Source: Ignavibacterium sp.
GTDB taxonomy: Bacteria; Bacteroidota; Ignavibacteria; Ignavibacteriales; Ignavibacteriaceae
DNA length: 64,000 nucleotides
Reading direction: 5' to 3'
NCBI GenBank assembly: GCA_032027145.1
Contig: JAVSMP010000001.1
Coordinates: 2,609,116 to 2,673,115 of the forward strand
The translations under genes were made by a program, and so were the position numbers. A model generated the notes under the pieces. The model was not told the DNA's origin. It worked only from the letters and a program-made list of their open reading frames with translations, and searched no databases. Positions 56,957 through 64,000 of the stretch are shown piece by piece (the stretch's first letter is position 1; each line of letters starts with the position of its first letter).

Positions 56957-57475
56957 TTATTCTAAAAGTGTCCAGTAACTAAAAACAGAAGATATTCTTA
57001 TTGTATCAACCAAAGCAGTACTAGATACTGATACTGTTATTTTTTTATGATAAGTTTTACCGGCTGCTTTTATATCAGGGTTTGCATCATTGACATATTC
57101 AACTTTAGCTCTGATATCAAAACGAGTAGCCGCACCGGTCAGGGGATCTTTTAGTGACACTGTATCAGGGTAGAAGAGATTATTGTAATCATCAAAATCA
57201 TCAAAGTCTGGATAAACCTCACCACTTTCCAAACCTAAAACAGAAGAAAAATCTGAAGCAGATGTAATTGACTTTGTAGTATCAAGAACAACTGCATCAA
57301 AGACTTTATCCTTTGCCTCTTCAATCAAAGAATTAGCTAATGATGTTGCAACAATTCCAAACTTTGCATTATATGAGGCTTGTGATGAAGTAAGTTGGAT
57401 GCTATTAAATCGTAGTACTAAAAATGATAACAACATCATAGCACCCATAGCAAGCATTGACTGACCAGTATTCAT
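56957..57475 (-). CDS. Hypothetical pilin-like protein
   Basis: 172 residues. It begins MNTGQSMLAMGAMMLLSFLVL, a short polar leader and a hydrophobic helix, then an alpha stretch (AKFGIVATSLANSLIEEAKDK) as in pseudopilin stalks, then a beta-rich tail. First gene of the set. No pilus ATPase, prepilin peptidase or secretin is in the window, so the machinery must lie elsewhere if this reading is right. Confidence 0.5.
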   Translation of the reverse strand: MNTGQSMLAMGAMMLLSFLVLRFNSIQLTSSQASYNAKFGIVATSLANSLIEEAKDKVFDAVVLDTTKSITSASDFSSVLGLESGEVYPDFDDFDDYNNLFYPDTVSLKDPLTGAATRFDIRAKVEYVNDANPDIKAAGKTYHKKITVSVSSTALVDTIRISSVFSYWTLLE

Positions 57476-57823
57476 TTAAACATCCATATTTTTTTCTCTT
57501 CTTAGATTCAAGTATTAAGCCAAAGATTATATGGTTTTAACGTCTTATTATATTTTTAATATCCATTTTTGTGTTTTATAATGAGAAAGTGATTGATATT
57601 TATTCTGTAAATACTCTTTGAAAATAAAGGTTTCTTTTGTCAACAAATCTTGACAGTATCTGCTAAGTTATGCGCAAAATTAGTCGGTAAATATTACAGC
57701 AAAAGATTACATCATATTATTAATTTTTTTTTGTGGCATTTTAATTTAACATCATTTAAATTGTGAAATATATATTGTCTTTCTTAATCAACTTATCTAA
57801 CAATAAATAAACAGGAGGCACTA
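57476..57823. other. Intergenic region between the pilin-like operon and ssb
   Basis: AT-rich divergent promoter region of 348 bases with no ORF. A TTGACA at about 57649 is seen, but no well-spaced -10 partner, so no promoter is called. The ssb ribosome binding site AGGAGG lies just before 57824. Confidence 0.5.
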
Positions 57824-58249
57824 ATGGCTTTTTCATTAAACCGGATTATGTTGATTGGCAATTTGGGTAGAGATGTTGAAACCAGATTTACTGGTGATAC
57901 TCTTTCAATTTCCAGCTTCTCACTTGCAACTACTCATAGTTATAAGGGCAAAAACGGAGAATGGGTAAATGAAACTACCTGGCATAATGTTACTGCTTAT
58001 AATCTTTCAGATTTTATGAAAGATCATTTGAAAAAAGGCAAGAAAATTTATGTTGAAGGAAGGTTAAAAAAAGGTGAATACACTGATAAAGATGGAATTA
58101 AACGGTATTCAACTGAAGTTATTTCTGAAAAGATTATTCCATTAGAAGGAAGCGGCGAAAGTTCCGGATTATCAGATTCAAATTCCGAAAACAATATTCA
58201 GAATGAAAGCATGTCTTCAGTTGACTCAAACGAGGATCTGCCTTTCTAA
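57824..58249 (+). CDS. ssb: Single-stranded DNA-binding protein
   Basis: 141 residues. OB-fold start SLNRIMLIGNLGRDVETR, then WVNETTWHNVTAY and KKGKKIYVEGRLKKGEY. The disordered tail ends in the acidic tip SNEDLPF that recruits partner proteins. Strong AGGAGG site; a perfect terminator follows, so it is a single-gene unit. Confidence 0.96.
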   Translation: MAFSLNRIMLIGNLGRDVETRFTGDTLSISSFSLATTHSYKGKNGEWVNETTWHNVTAYNLSDFMKDHLKKGKKIYVEGRLKKGEYTDKDGIKRYSTEVISEKIIPLEGSGESSGLSDSNSENNIQNESMSSVDSNEDLPF

Positions 58250-58278
58250 ATTATATTCGGAAAATATTTAGAATTAAC

Positions 58279-58310
58279 GGATGAATAATTAAATTTATTC
58301 ATCCTTTTTT
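58279..58310 (+). terminator. Rho-independent terminator after ssb
   Basis: A perfect 10-bp stem GGATGAATAA/TTATTCATCC with a 6-base loop is followed by six Ts. Confidence 0.92.
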
Positions 58311-58349
58311 ATTTAATTTTACTTATTCACTAGCAGGAAAAATTCTTAA

Positions 58350-59267
58350 GTGATCAAAATGAAAAATGAGCGCAAAACAGAAATTAAAGTCGGTATTACT
58401 GTAGTTATTGGATTACTAGTTTTACTATGGATTTTTGGATGGACAAAGAATTTTTCTTTAAGTTCAAATTCTTATAAAATAAATGTCAGGTTTGATAATG
58501 TATCTGGACTGGAAATTGGTGATCAGGTAACAGTTAATGGAATGAAGAAAGGTTTTGTTCAGGATATGAAAGTCGGAGCAAATAGCGTTTTAGTTGAACT
58601 ATCAATTGATAACGATATTATTTTAAAAGAGGATGCAACATTTGCTGTCTCAATGCTTGATTTAATGGGTGGAAAAAAAGTTGAGATATTTCCCGGTAAA
58701 TCAAATATAAATTTTGATAAATCAAAAATTGCAAATGGAGTTTTTTATTCCGATATACCTTCCGCTATGTCTTTATTTGGTTCCGTGCAGGATGATCTGG
58801 TTACAGTTCTTAAAGATGTTAAGATATCTTTAGGTTCGTTAAATAAAATTGTGAGTGATGATAATTTTAATAATGATGTTAGAAAATCTATATCTAATCT
58901 TGTTGTGCTAACTGATAAAGTTAATTCAATACTGAACGAAAACAGAAATGATATAAAAAAACTTACAACAAATGCTGTGGAGCTTTCTGAGAAGACCAAT
59001 AAATTGCTTACTGATAATACAGAAAATATCAATGTGTTATTAGCTGATTTAAAATCGTTGGTTAAAAAAAGCGATGAACTTTTAGCTGATTTGAATACAA
59101 TAACAAGTGAAACAGTAAATCAGCAGAATAATATCGGCAAACTACTTTACGATAAAGATTTATTTGATAAGCTGAATAAAACTTTAGAACAGGTAAACGA
59201 GCTAACTTCTGTCTTGATTGACCAGCTTAAAAATGATGGAATTAATGTTGATGCAAATATTTTTTAG
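58350..59267 (+). CDS. MlaD/MCE domain protein
   Basis: 305 residues from a GTG; an in-frame ATG at 58359 is an alternative start. One membrane helix (about 14-31) is followed by an MCE domain: YKINVRFDNVSGLEIGDQVTVNG and the LMGGKKVEIFPG region. Then comes a long helical C-terminal part rich in Lys, Asn and Asp. MCE proteins form hexameric rings or tubes that move lipids between the two membranes. No mlaE permease or mlaF ATPase is adjacent here; they probably lie elsewhere. Confidence 0.85.
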   Translation: MIKMKNERKTEIKVGITVVIGLLVLLWIFGWTKNFSLSSNSYKINVRFDNVSGLEIGDQVTVNGMKKGFVQDMKVGANSVLVELSIDNDIILKEDATFAVSMLDLMGGKKVEIFPGKSNINFDKSKIANGVFYSDIPSAMSLFGSVQDDLVTVLKDVKISLGSLNKIVSDDNFNNDVRKSISNLVVLTDKVNSILNENRNDIKKLTTNAVELSEKTNKLLTDNTENINVLLADLKSLVKKSDELLADLNTITSETVNQQNNIGKLLYDKDLFDKLNKTLEQVNELTSVLIDQLKNDGINVDANIF

Positions 59268-60951
59268 ATCATTATCAGTTTTTTATCTGATTTTTTTTTA
59301 TTACGCACCCGAAAATACCGCAGCATTACAAGATCCGGTTAGAGGAAAAAACGGAATAGTTGTAACTGCTAGTAAAATTGCTTCAGATGTTGGTTTAGAG
59401 ATTTTGAAAAAGGGAGGTAATGCTGTTGACGCTGCTGTTGCAGTTGGATTTGCACTAGCTGTTACTTATCCATCAGCCGGAAATCTTGGCGGAGGTGGAT
59501 TTATGGTAATCCATCTTTCTGATGGAAAAAATACAACAATTGATTATCGTGAAAAAGCCCCAGGCACTTCTTTCGAAACAATGTATCAGGATTCTTCAGG
59601 TGCCTTTATCCCAGAGTTAAGTCAATACGGTGTAACATCATCCGGGGTTCCGGGCAGTGTTGCAGGATTAATATATGCCTTAAATAAATATGGAACACTG
59701 TCTTTGGATGAGATAATTCAACCTGCTATTGATCTTGCAGAGAACGGTTTTCTTATTGAGAATAGATTTGCACAGTCACTAGAATTTGAGCTGGAAGAAT
59801 TTAATAAGGTTGAATCAACCAGGAAAATATTTACAAAAAATGGATTAGCATTTTCAGAAGGCGAGCTGCTGATTCAAAAAGATCTTGCTAAGACATTAAA
59901 ACTTATCAGCAAATTTGGTTTGGATGGTTTTTACAAAGGTGAAACCGCTGAGCTTATTGTAAAACAAATTAATTCAGATAATGGATATATTTCAAAAAAT
60001 GATCTTGAAAATTATAAACCAATAGAAAGAGAACCTATTTCAATTCAATACAACGGTTATAAAGTAATTACAATGGGTCCGCCAAGCGGTGGTGGTGTAA
60101 GCCTGCTTGAAATGCTAAATATTCTGGAAAATTATAATTTCACAAAAGAAGAATGGGGTAGCAGTAATTATATTCACGCTTTGGTTGAAAGTATGAAGTA
60201 TTCTTTTGCTGACAGATCTAAATATATCGGCGATCCTGATTTTATAGATATTCCTATTGATTCTATCTTATCTGAATTTTACACTAAAAATATTTTTTCC
60301 AAGATAGGCAGCAATGCAGTACCTTCTCTGCAAATCTTACCGGGTAATTTTAAAAGTCAATATGAAAGTGAAGAGACAACTCATTACTCAATAGTAGATA
60401 GATTTGGAAATGCTGTTAGTACTACAACTACTATTAACTCATCTTACGGTTCAAAAGTTGTTGTTGATGGAGCTGGCTTCTTTTTAAATAATGAAATGGA
60501 TGATTTTAGTTCGAAGGTTGGTGAACCAAATCAATTTGGTTTACTTGGAAGTTACGCAAATAGAATTGAACCAAATAAAAGAATGCAAAGTTCAATGAGT
60601 CCGACAATAGTGCTGAAGGATAATATACCAGTTCTTATCGTTGGGTCTCCGGGTGGTTCTACTATTTCGACTGTTGTTTTGCAGGTTATCCTGAATGTCC
60701 TGAATTTTGGAATGGATATACAGCAAGCCATAAACAAACCAAGAATTCATCATCAATTGATGCCTGATCAGATTGATTATGAAAGTTTTGGATTAACTGC
60801 TGATGTTAAAAATTCATTGATTGAAATGGGGCATTCTATTGGCAATGAACGATCACTGGGAAGAGTTGAAGGAATATATTTTGATGTAATGAAAAAAGTC
60901 TTTTATGGTGCTACGGATCCCAGAGGTTATGGTAAAGCAGCAGGTTATTAA
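59251..60951 (+). CDS. ggt: Gamma-glutamyltransferase
   Basis: 566 residues from the ATG at 59251. The frame extends to 59218, but this start gives a proper signal segment (QIFFRSLSVFYLIFFYYA) and overlaps the MCE gene by only 17 bases. The N-terminal part has KKGGNAVDAAVAVGFAL and GGGGFMVI. The autoproteolytic nucleophile is Thr376 in EETTHYSIVD, and SPTIVLKDN and GSPGGSTIS follow. The periplasmic enzyme transfers or hydrolyses the glutamyl group of glutathione and similar peptides. Confidence 0.93.
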   Translation: MQIFFRSLSVFYLIFFYYAPENTAALQDPVRGKNGIVVTASKIASDVGLEILKKGGNAVDAAVAVGFALAVTYPSAGNLGGGGFMVIHLSDGKNTTIDYREKAPGTSFETMYQDSSGAFIPELSQYGVTSSGVPGSVAGLIYALNKYGTLSLDEIIQPAIDLAENGFLIENRFAQSLEFELEEFNKVESTRKIFTKNGLAFSEGELLIQKDLAKTLKLISKFGLDGFYKGETAELIVKQINSDNGYISKNDLENYKPIEREPISIQYNGYKVITMGPPSGGGVSLLEMLNILENYNFTKEEWGSSNYIHALVESMKYSFADRSKYIGDPDFIDIPIDSILSEFYTKNIFSKIGSNAVPSLQILPGNFKSQYESEETTHYSIVDRFGNAVSTTTTINSSYGSKVVVDGAGFFLNNEMDDFSSKVGEPNQFGLLGSYANRIEPNKRMQSSMSPTIVLKDNIPVLIVGSPGGSTISTVVLQVILNVLNFGMDIQQAINKPRIHHQLMPDQIDYESFGLTADVKNSLIEMGHSIGNERSLGRVEGIYFDVMKKVFYGATDPRGYGKAAGY

Positions 60952-60960
60952 AGGATAGTT

Positions 60961-61335
60961 ATGATCATTGGAATTGGAATTGATATAATAGAAATTGATA
61001 GAATAAAAGACAGTGTTAATAAATTTGGTGATATATTTTTAAATAAAATCTATACTCAAAACGAAATAAATTATTGTTTGGCAAAATTCAACAAGTATCA
61101 GCATCTTGCAGCAAGGTTTGCTGCAAAAGAAGCTATCTACAAAGCATTATCTGGCACGTGGGACAAAGTTGCAAGCTGGAAAAATATTGAGATAACCAAT
61201 GAACAAAACGGATTGCCTGTTGTTAAGTTTTTTGGCAAACTAAAAGATTATCTTTCCAATGATAAAGAAATAAAAATTTCTATTAGCCATTCTGACAATT
61301 ACGTAGCTTGTGTTGCGCTGATATATATGAAATAA
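60961..61335 (+). CDS. acpS: Holo-[acyl-carrier-protein] synthase
   Basis: 124 residues. Signature IIGIGIDIIEIDRI at the start and ARFAAKEAIYKAL near residue 55, with the Asp and Glu that bind Mg. It transfers phosphopantetheine from CoA to apo-ACP. Nine bases downstream of ggt. Confidence 0.95.
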   Translation: MIIGIGIDIIEIDRIKDSVNKFGDIFLNKIYTQNEINYCLAKFNKYQHLAARFAAKEAIYKALSGTWDKVASWKNIEITNEQNGLPVVKFFGKLKDYLSNDKEIKISISHSDNYVACVALIYMK

Positions 61336-61398
61336 ATAAATTACTTTTTATTTATTGATAAACTGTTTTACAATTTGTAGTTTTGTTTTAACAAAATT

Positions 61399-61599
61399 GT
61401 GATTCAGATGCAAAAAAATTGGTACAACTATTTTAACTATTCATCTATCATTTTAGCTGTAGTGGCTGCAGTGTTATTGTTTTTCAACTTGGTGCCCAGA
61501 AGCTGGTTCGTACCAGTACTTATAATAATGATAATAATATTTATTCTTCGCATTGTTGCCAGAATTTATTTAATTAAATCCTCCAGAAAATCTGATTAA
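61399..61599 (+). CDS. Small two-helix membrane protein, unknown function
   Basis: 66 residues from a GTG at 61399; an ATG at 61408 is also possible. Two hydrophobic helices (YSSIILAVVAAVLLFFNLV and FVPVLIIMIIIFILRIVAR) are joined by a short loop, with a basic tail. No known family was recognised. It is placed between acpS and an HNH endonuclease; the length and hydropathy argue for a real gene, but evidence is limited. Confidence 0.5.
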   Translation: MIQMQKNWYNYFNYSSIILAVVAAVLLFFNLVPRSWFVPVLIIMIIIFILRIVARIYLIKSSRKSD

Positions 61600-61639
61600 G
61601 GAGATAGTCTTCGAACGGTCTGTTCCAGTAAATGGTAAA

Positions 61640-62143
61640 TTGAATTCTAAAGTGCTTGTCTTAAATAATAGTTATGAGCCGTTATCAATTTGCAGTATTC
61701 GTAAAGCATTTATACTAATATATCTTGGCAAAGCGGAATCAGTAATAAACGATGAGAGAAAAAATCTTCATTCCATATCACGTGAATATCCCTGGCCAAG
61801 TGTTATCAGAATTAATAAGTTCATTAAACTGCCCTACAAAAAAGTTATTCTTACCAGAAAAAATATTTTAAGAAGAGATTCTTTTAAATGTGCCTATTGC
61901 GGCAGGTCAGATATTCCTCTTACTGTTGATCATATCTTCCCAAAAGCACGCGGCGGAGATGATACATGGGAAAATCTTATAACTGCCTGTACCGTTTGTA
62001 ACAACAGAAAAGGTGACCGCACTCCTGAAGAAGCAAATATGAAATTATTATCACGCCCTTTTAAGCCAAGCCATATTCTTTTTATTAAGAATGTTGTAAG
62101 CCGGCTTGATGATAGATGGAAACCGTATCTATATCTGTCCTGA
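61640..62143 (+). CDS. HNH endonuclease
   Basis: 167 residues with a TTG start. The family start VLVLNNSYEPLSICS and a zinc-bound HNH core are present: CAYC (Cys84, Cys87), VDHIFPKARGGDDTWENL (Asp97-His98, Asn112) and CTVC (Cys117, Cys120). Widely found, single-copy type close to the McrA-like chromosomal group; its DNA target and role are not known. Confidence 0.85.
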   Translation: MNSKVLVLNNSYEPLSICSIRKAFILIYLGKAESVINDERKNLHSISREYPWPSVIRINKFIKLPYKKVILTRKNILRRDSFKCAYCGRSDIPLTVDHIFPKARGGDDTWENLITACTVCNNRKGDRTPEEANMKLLSRPFKPSHILFIKNVVSRLDDRWKPYLYLS

Positions 62144-62196
62144 AAGTTTTTATCATTATTTGTATCTTTAACAGTTAAAAACAAAAAATAGTTAAG

Positions 62197-63177
62197 ATGC
62201 CGAAAAAAAGAATTTTAAGCGGAATGAGACCGACTGGCAAGCTTCATCTCGGTCATTACGCAGGTGCTTTGGAAAACTGGATTGCTTTGCAGAATCAGTA
62301 CGATAGTTTTTTCCTGATTGCAGATTATCATGTTCTCACAACTAATTTGGATACAAAAGATATTTATCAGAATTCAATTGATATGCTGATAGACTGGTTA
62401 GCTGTTGGGCTTAATGCTGATCAAAGTCCGATGTTCAGACAGTCTCAGATTAAAGAACATACAGAATTGAATTTGATTTGCAGCATGTTGATAACAGTAA
62501 GCAGACTTGAGAGAAATCCAACTTTGAAGGATCAAATTCGGGACTTACATATTCAGAATACTGTATATGGACATTTGGGATATCCTGTACTTCAGGCTGC
62601 AGATATACTATTGTATAAGGGAAGTGTTGTACCCGTTGGTGATGATCAGGTGCCGCATGTTGAAATTACAAGGGAAATTGCTCGAAGGTTCAATAAACAA
62701 TATGGCAATGTCTTTCCTGAGCCAGAACCTTTGCTCACAAAATTTCCAAGGTTATCCGGTTTGGATGGAAATGCAAAAATGAGTAAGTCGCTGGGCAATG
62801 CAATATTGCTTTCTGATGAACCTGAAATAGTGCAGAAGAAAATGAGAAAAGCTGCTATTGATCCGAATAAAACTAAAAAAGAAACTCCGGGAAATCCTGA
62901 TATTTGTACAGTATTTTCATATCATAAATTTTTTAATAAGGAAGCAGCTAAAGAAATTGATGAGGCTTGCAGAGGCGGTACAATCAGTTGTTTTGAGTGT
63001 AAAATGAAATGTGCTGAAAAAATATCTGAGTTCCTTTCACCAATTATTGAAAAAAGAAAACATTTTGAATCAAACATGAATGAAGTAAAAGATATTCTTG
63101 CAGATGGTGAAAAGAAAGCTAAACAAGTTGCCGTTAAAACAATGAGTGAAGTTCATGATAAGATGAAGCTTGGATAA
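62197..63177 (+). CDS. trpS: Tryptophanyl-tRNA synthetase
   Basis: 326 residues, normal length. Class I signatures HLGH in RPTGKLHLGHYAGAL and KMSKS in NAKMSKSLGNA; VGDDQVPHVEITREIARRFN is characteristic of bacterial TrpS. It charges tRNA-Trp with tryptophan. Stop overlaps scpA by one base (TAATG). Confidence 0.96.
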   Translation: MPKKRILSGMRPTGKLHLGHYAGALENWIALQNQYDSFFLIADYHVLTTNLDTKDIYQNSIDMLIDWLAVGLNADQSPMFRQSQIKEHTELNLICSMLITVSRLERNPTLKDQIRDLHIQNTVYGHLGYPVLQAADILLYKGSVVPVGDDQVPHVEITREIARRFNKQYGNVFPEPEPLLTKFPRLSGLDGNAKMSKSLGNAILLSDEPEIVQKKMRKAAIDPNKTKKETPGNPDICTVFSYHKFFNKEAAKEIDEACRGGTISCFECKMKCAEKISEFLSPIIEKRKHFESNMNEVKDILADGEKKAKQVAVKTMSEVHDKMKLG

Positions 63178-63896
63178 TGTATAAAATTAAATTAGAACAA
63201 TTTGAAGGACCGCTTGATTTACTTCTCTTTTTTATAAAAAGAGATGAACTGAATATTTATGATATTCCTATTTCAAGAATAACAAGTGAGTTTCTGGAAT
63301 ATGTGAATCTTATTAAACTTATGGATTTAGAAGTTGCCGGTGATTTTATTCTTATGGCTTCCACATTGATGCACATAAAAGTTAGGATGCTATTGCCCCG
63401 AGAAGTTAATGAAAAAGGTGATGAAATTGATCCGCGTGCAGATTTGATTAAGGCTTTACTTGAATATAAAAAGTATAAAGAAGTTGCTGAAGATCTTACA
63501 TTTCTTGAATCAAATCAGCGTAAGCTTAATTACAGAGGTTACTTTTCTGCTGATGAAAAGACTGCTCCACCAGAGTATGATATATTATTGAAAAATATTT
63601 CTATTTATGATTTAGCTAAAGCATTCAAAAAGGCAATTGATGGAGTTAAACCGCAGGTTGTTCATGAAATTAAAAAAATAAACATCAGTATTGATGATCA
63701 GATAAAATATATACTGGATAGGATCTTAGAAAAAGGTGAAATTCATTTTTTAAGTCTTGTTTACGGTATGAAAGAAAAAATCAGAATAGTGATAACCTTT
63801 ATTGCATTGCTCGAATTAACTAAGATAGGAAGGATTGGAATAAAAGAATCATCTGAGTTTAATGATTTTGTTATATACGGATTAGCAAATGGATAA
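63177..63896 (+). CDS. scpA: Segregation and condensation protein A
   Basis: 239 residues. Begins YKIKLEQFEGPLDLLLFFIKRDELNIYDIPI, the highly conserved ScpA N-terminus; LLEYKKYKE and the C-terminal winged helix follow. It is the kleisin subunit that bridges the Smc heads with ScpB during chromosome condensation. Overlaps scpB by 8 bases. Confidence 0.95.
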   Translation: MYKIKLEQFEGPLDLLLFFIKRDELNIYDIPISRITSEFLEYVNLIKLMDLEVAGDFILMASTLMHIKVRMLLPREVNEKGDEIDPRADLIKALLEYKKYKEVAEDLTFLESNQRKLNYRGYFSADEKTAPPEYDILLKNISIYDLAKAFKKAIDGVKPQVVHEIKKINISIDDQIKYILDRILEKGEIHFLSLVYGMKEKIRIVITFIALLELTKIGRIGIKESSEFNDFVIYGLANG

Positions 63897-64000
63897 ATCT
63901 TACAGTTCTATAATTGAAGTGCTTATTTTTTCTTCTGATGAACCGATTTCAGAAAACGAAATTATTCGAGCTATCAAGGGAATTGATGGCGAAGATATCG
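63889..64000 (+). CDS. scpB: Segregation and condensation protein B, 5' part
   Basis: Starts at the ATG at 63889 inside the end of scpA and runs out of the window. The 37 residues seen (SYSSIIEVLIFSSDEPISEN and on) match the first winged-helix start of ScpB (usually IIEALLFASDEPLS). The scpA-scpB order supports the call. Confidence 0.85.
   Translation, partial: MDKSYSSIIEVLIFSSDEPISENEIIRAIKGIDGEDI

Noticed and set aside
61331-61356. Perfect AT-only inverted repeat after acpS as a terminator
   Set aside because: The 10-bp stem AATAAATAAA/TTTATTTATT has no GC pairs and no T-tract, so it would be too weak.

Overview
The window is a 64 kb piece of an AT-rich bacterial chromosome. It looks like a member of the Ignavibacteria or a close relative in the Bacteroidota/Chlorobiota group. 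This is inferred from a C-terminal NPFNP-type sorting domain of the kind used by type IX secretion systems, an outer-membrane gene set (LolCDE, MlaD-like, FadL-like, ExbBD), a ferredoxin-dependent 2-oxoacid oxidoreductase and very low GC. There is no rRNA, CRISPR array, integrase or transposase; almost all of it is ordinary single-copy chromosomal genes.

Layout. 1-2 kb: end of a membrane protein, a glycerophosphodiesterase and an alkyltransferase-like protein. 2.1-9.9 kb: a giant alpha-2-macroglobulin lipoprotein followed by penicillin-binding protein 1C. 10-11.5 kb: a PspC / toast-rack membrane pair. 11.7-19 kb: NAD synthetase, KorAB, an NrnA-like DHH phosphoesterase and leucyl aminopeptidase. 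19-22.2 kb: a LolCDE lipoprotein exporter on the minus strand. 22.5-23.4 kb: tRNA-Pro, then four 114-bp tandem repeats derived from the 3' half of that tRNA, then tRNA-Arg, tRNA-His and tRNA-Glu. 23.4-26 kb: a secreted DUF3160-like protein with a sorting domain. 26-32.5 kb: a minus-strand operon for a CMP-nonulosonate-like sugar (GT-B protein, SpsF-like cytidylyltransferase, class III aminotransferase, SDR, KdsC-like phosphatase, NeuB without a SAF domain) ending with a sterol-desaturase family protein. 32.8-40.6 kb: LD-carboxypeptidase, and on the minus strand PolA, a GT9 glycosyltransferase, a GT9-homocysteine S-methyltransferase fusion and IspE. 40.8-44.4 kb: Kup, an EEP-family lipoprotein and an SDR. 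44.7-51.7 kb: ExbB-ExbD-ExbD, YqeY, CvpA, MutS2, and biotin carboxylase with its carrier protein. 51.8-55 kb: FadL-like porin, SGNH lipoprotein, SPOR lipoprotein. 55-57.5 kb: three minus-strand genes that look like a pilin-like or minor-pseudopilin set. 57.8-64 kb: Ssb, MlaD-like, gamma-glutamyltransferase, AcpS, a small membrane protein, HNH endonuclease, TrpS, ScpA and the start of ScpB.

How they fit together: much of the window builds or polices the cell envelope (PBP1C with its macroglobulin partner, LdcA, LolCDE feeding the several lipoproteins seen here, GT9 and nonulosonate surface-sugar genes, MlaD, ExbBD). The rest is core metabolism and DNA maintenance. Tight start/stop overlaps show many translationally coupled pairs. 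The two most unusual items are the tRNA-Pro-derived tandem array at 22561-23016 and the in-frame glycosyltransferase / homocysteine S-methyltransferase fusion at 34628-36652.
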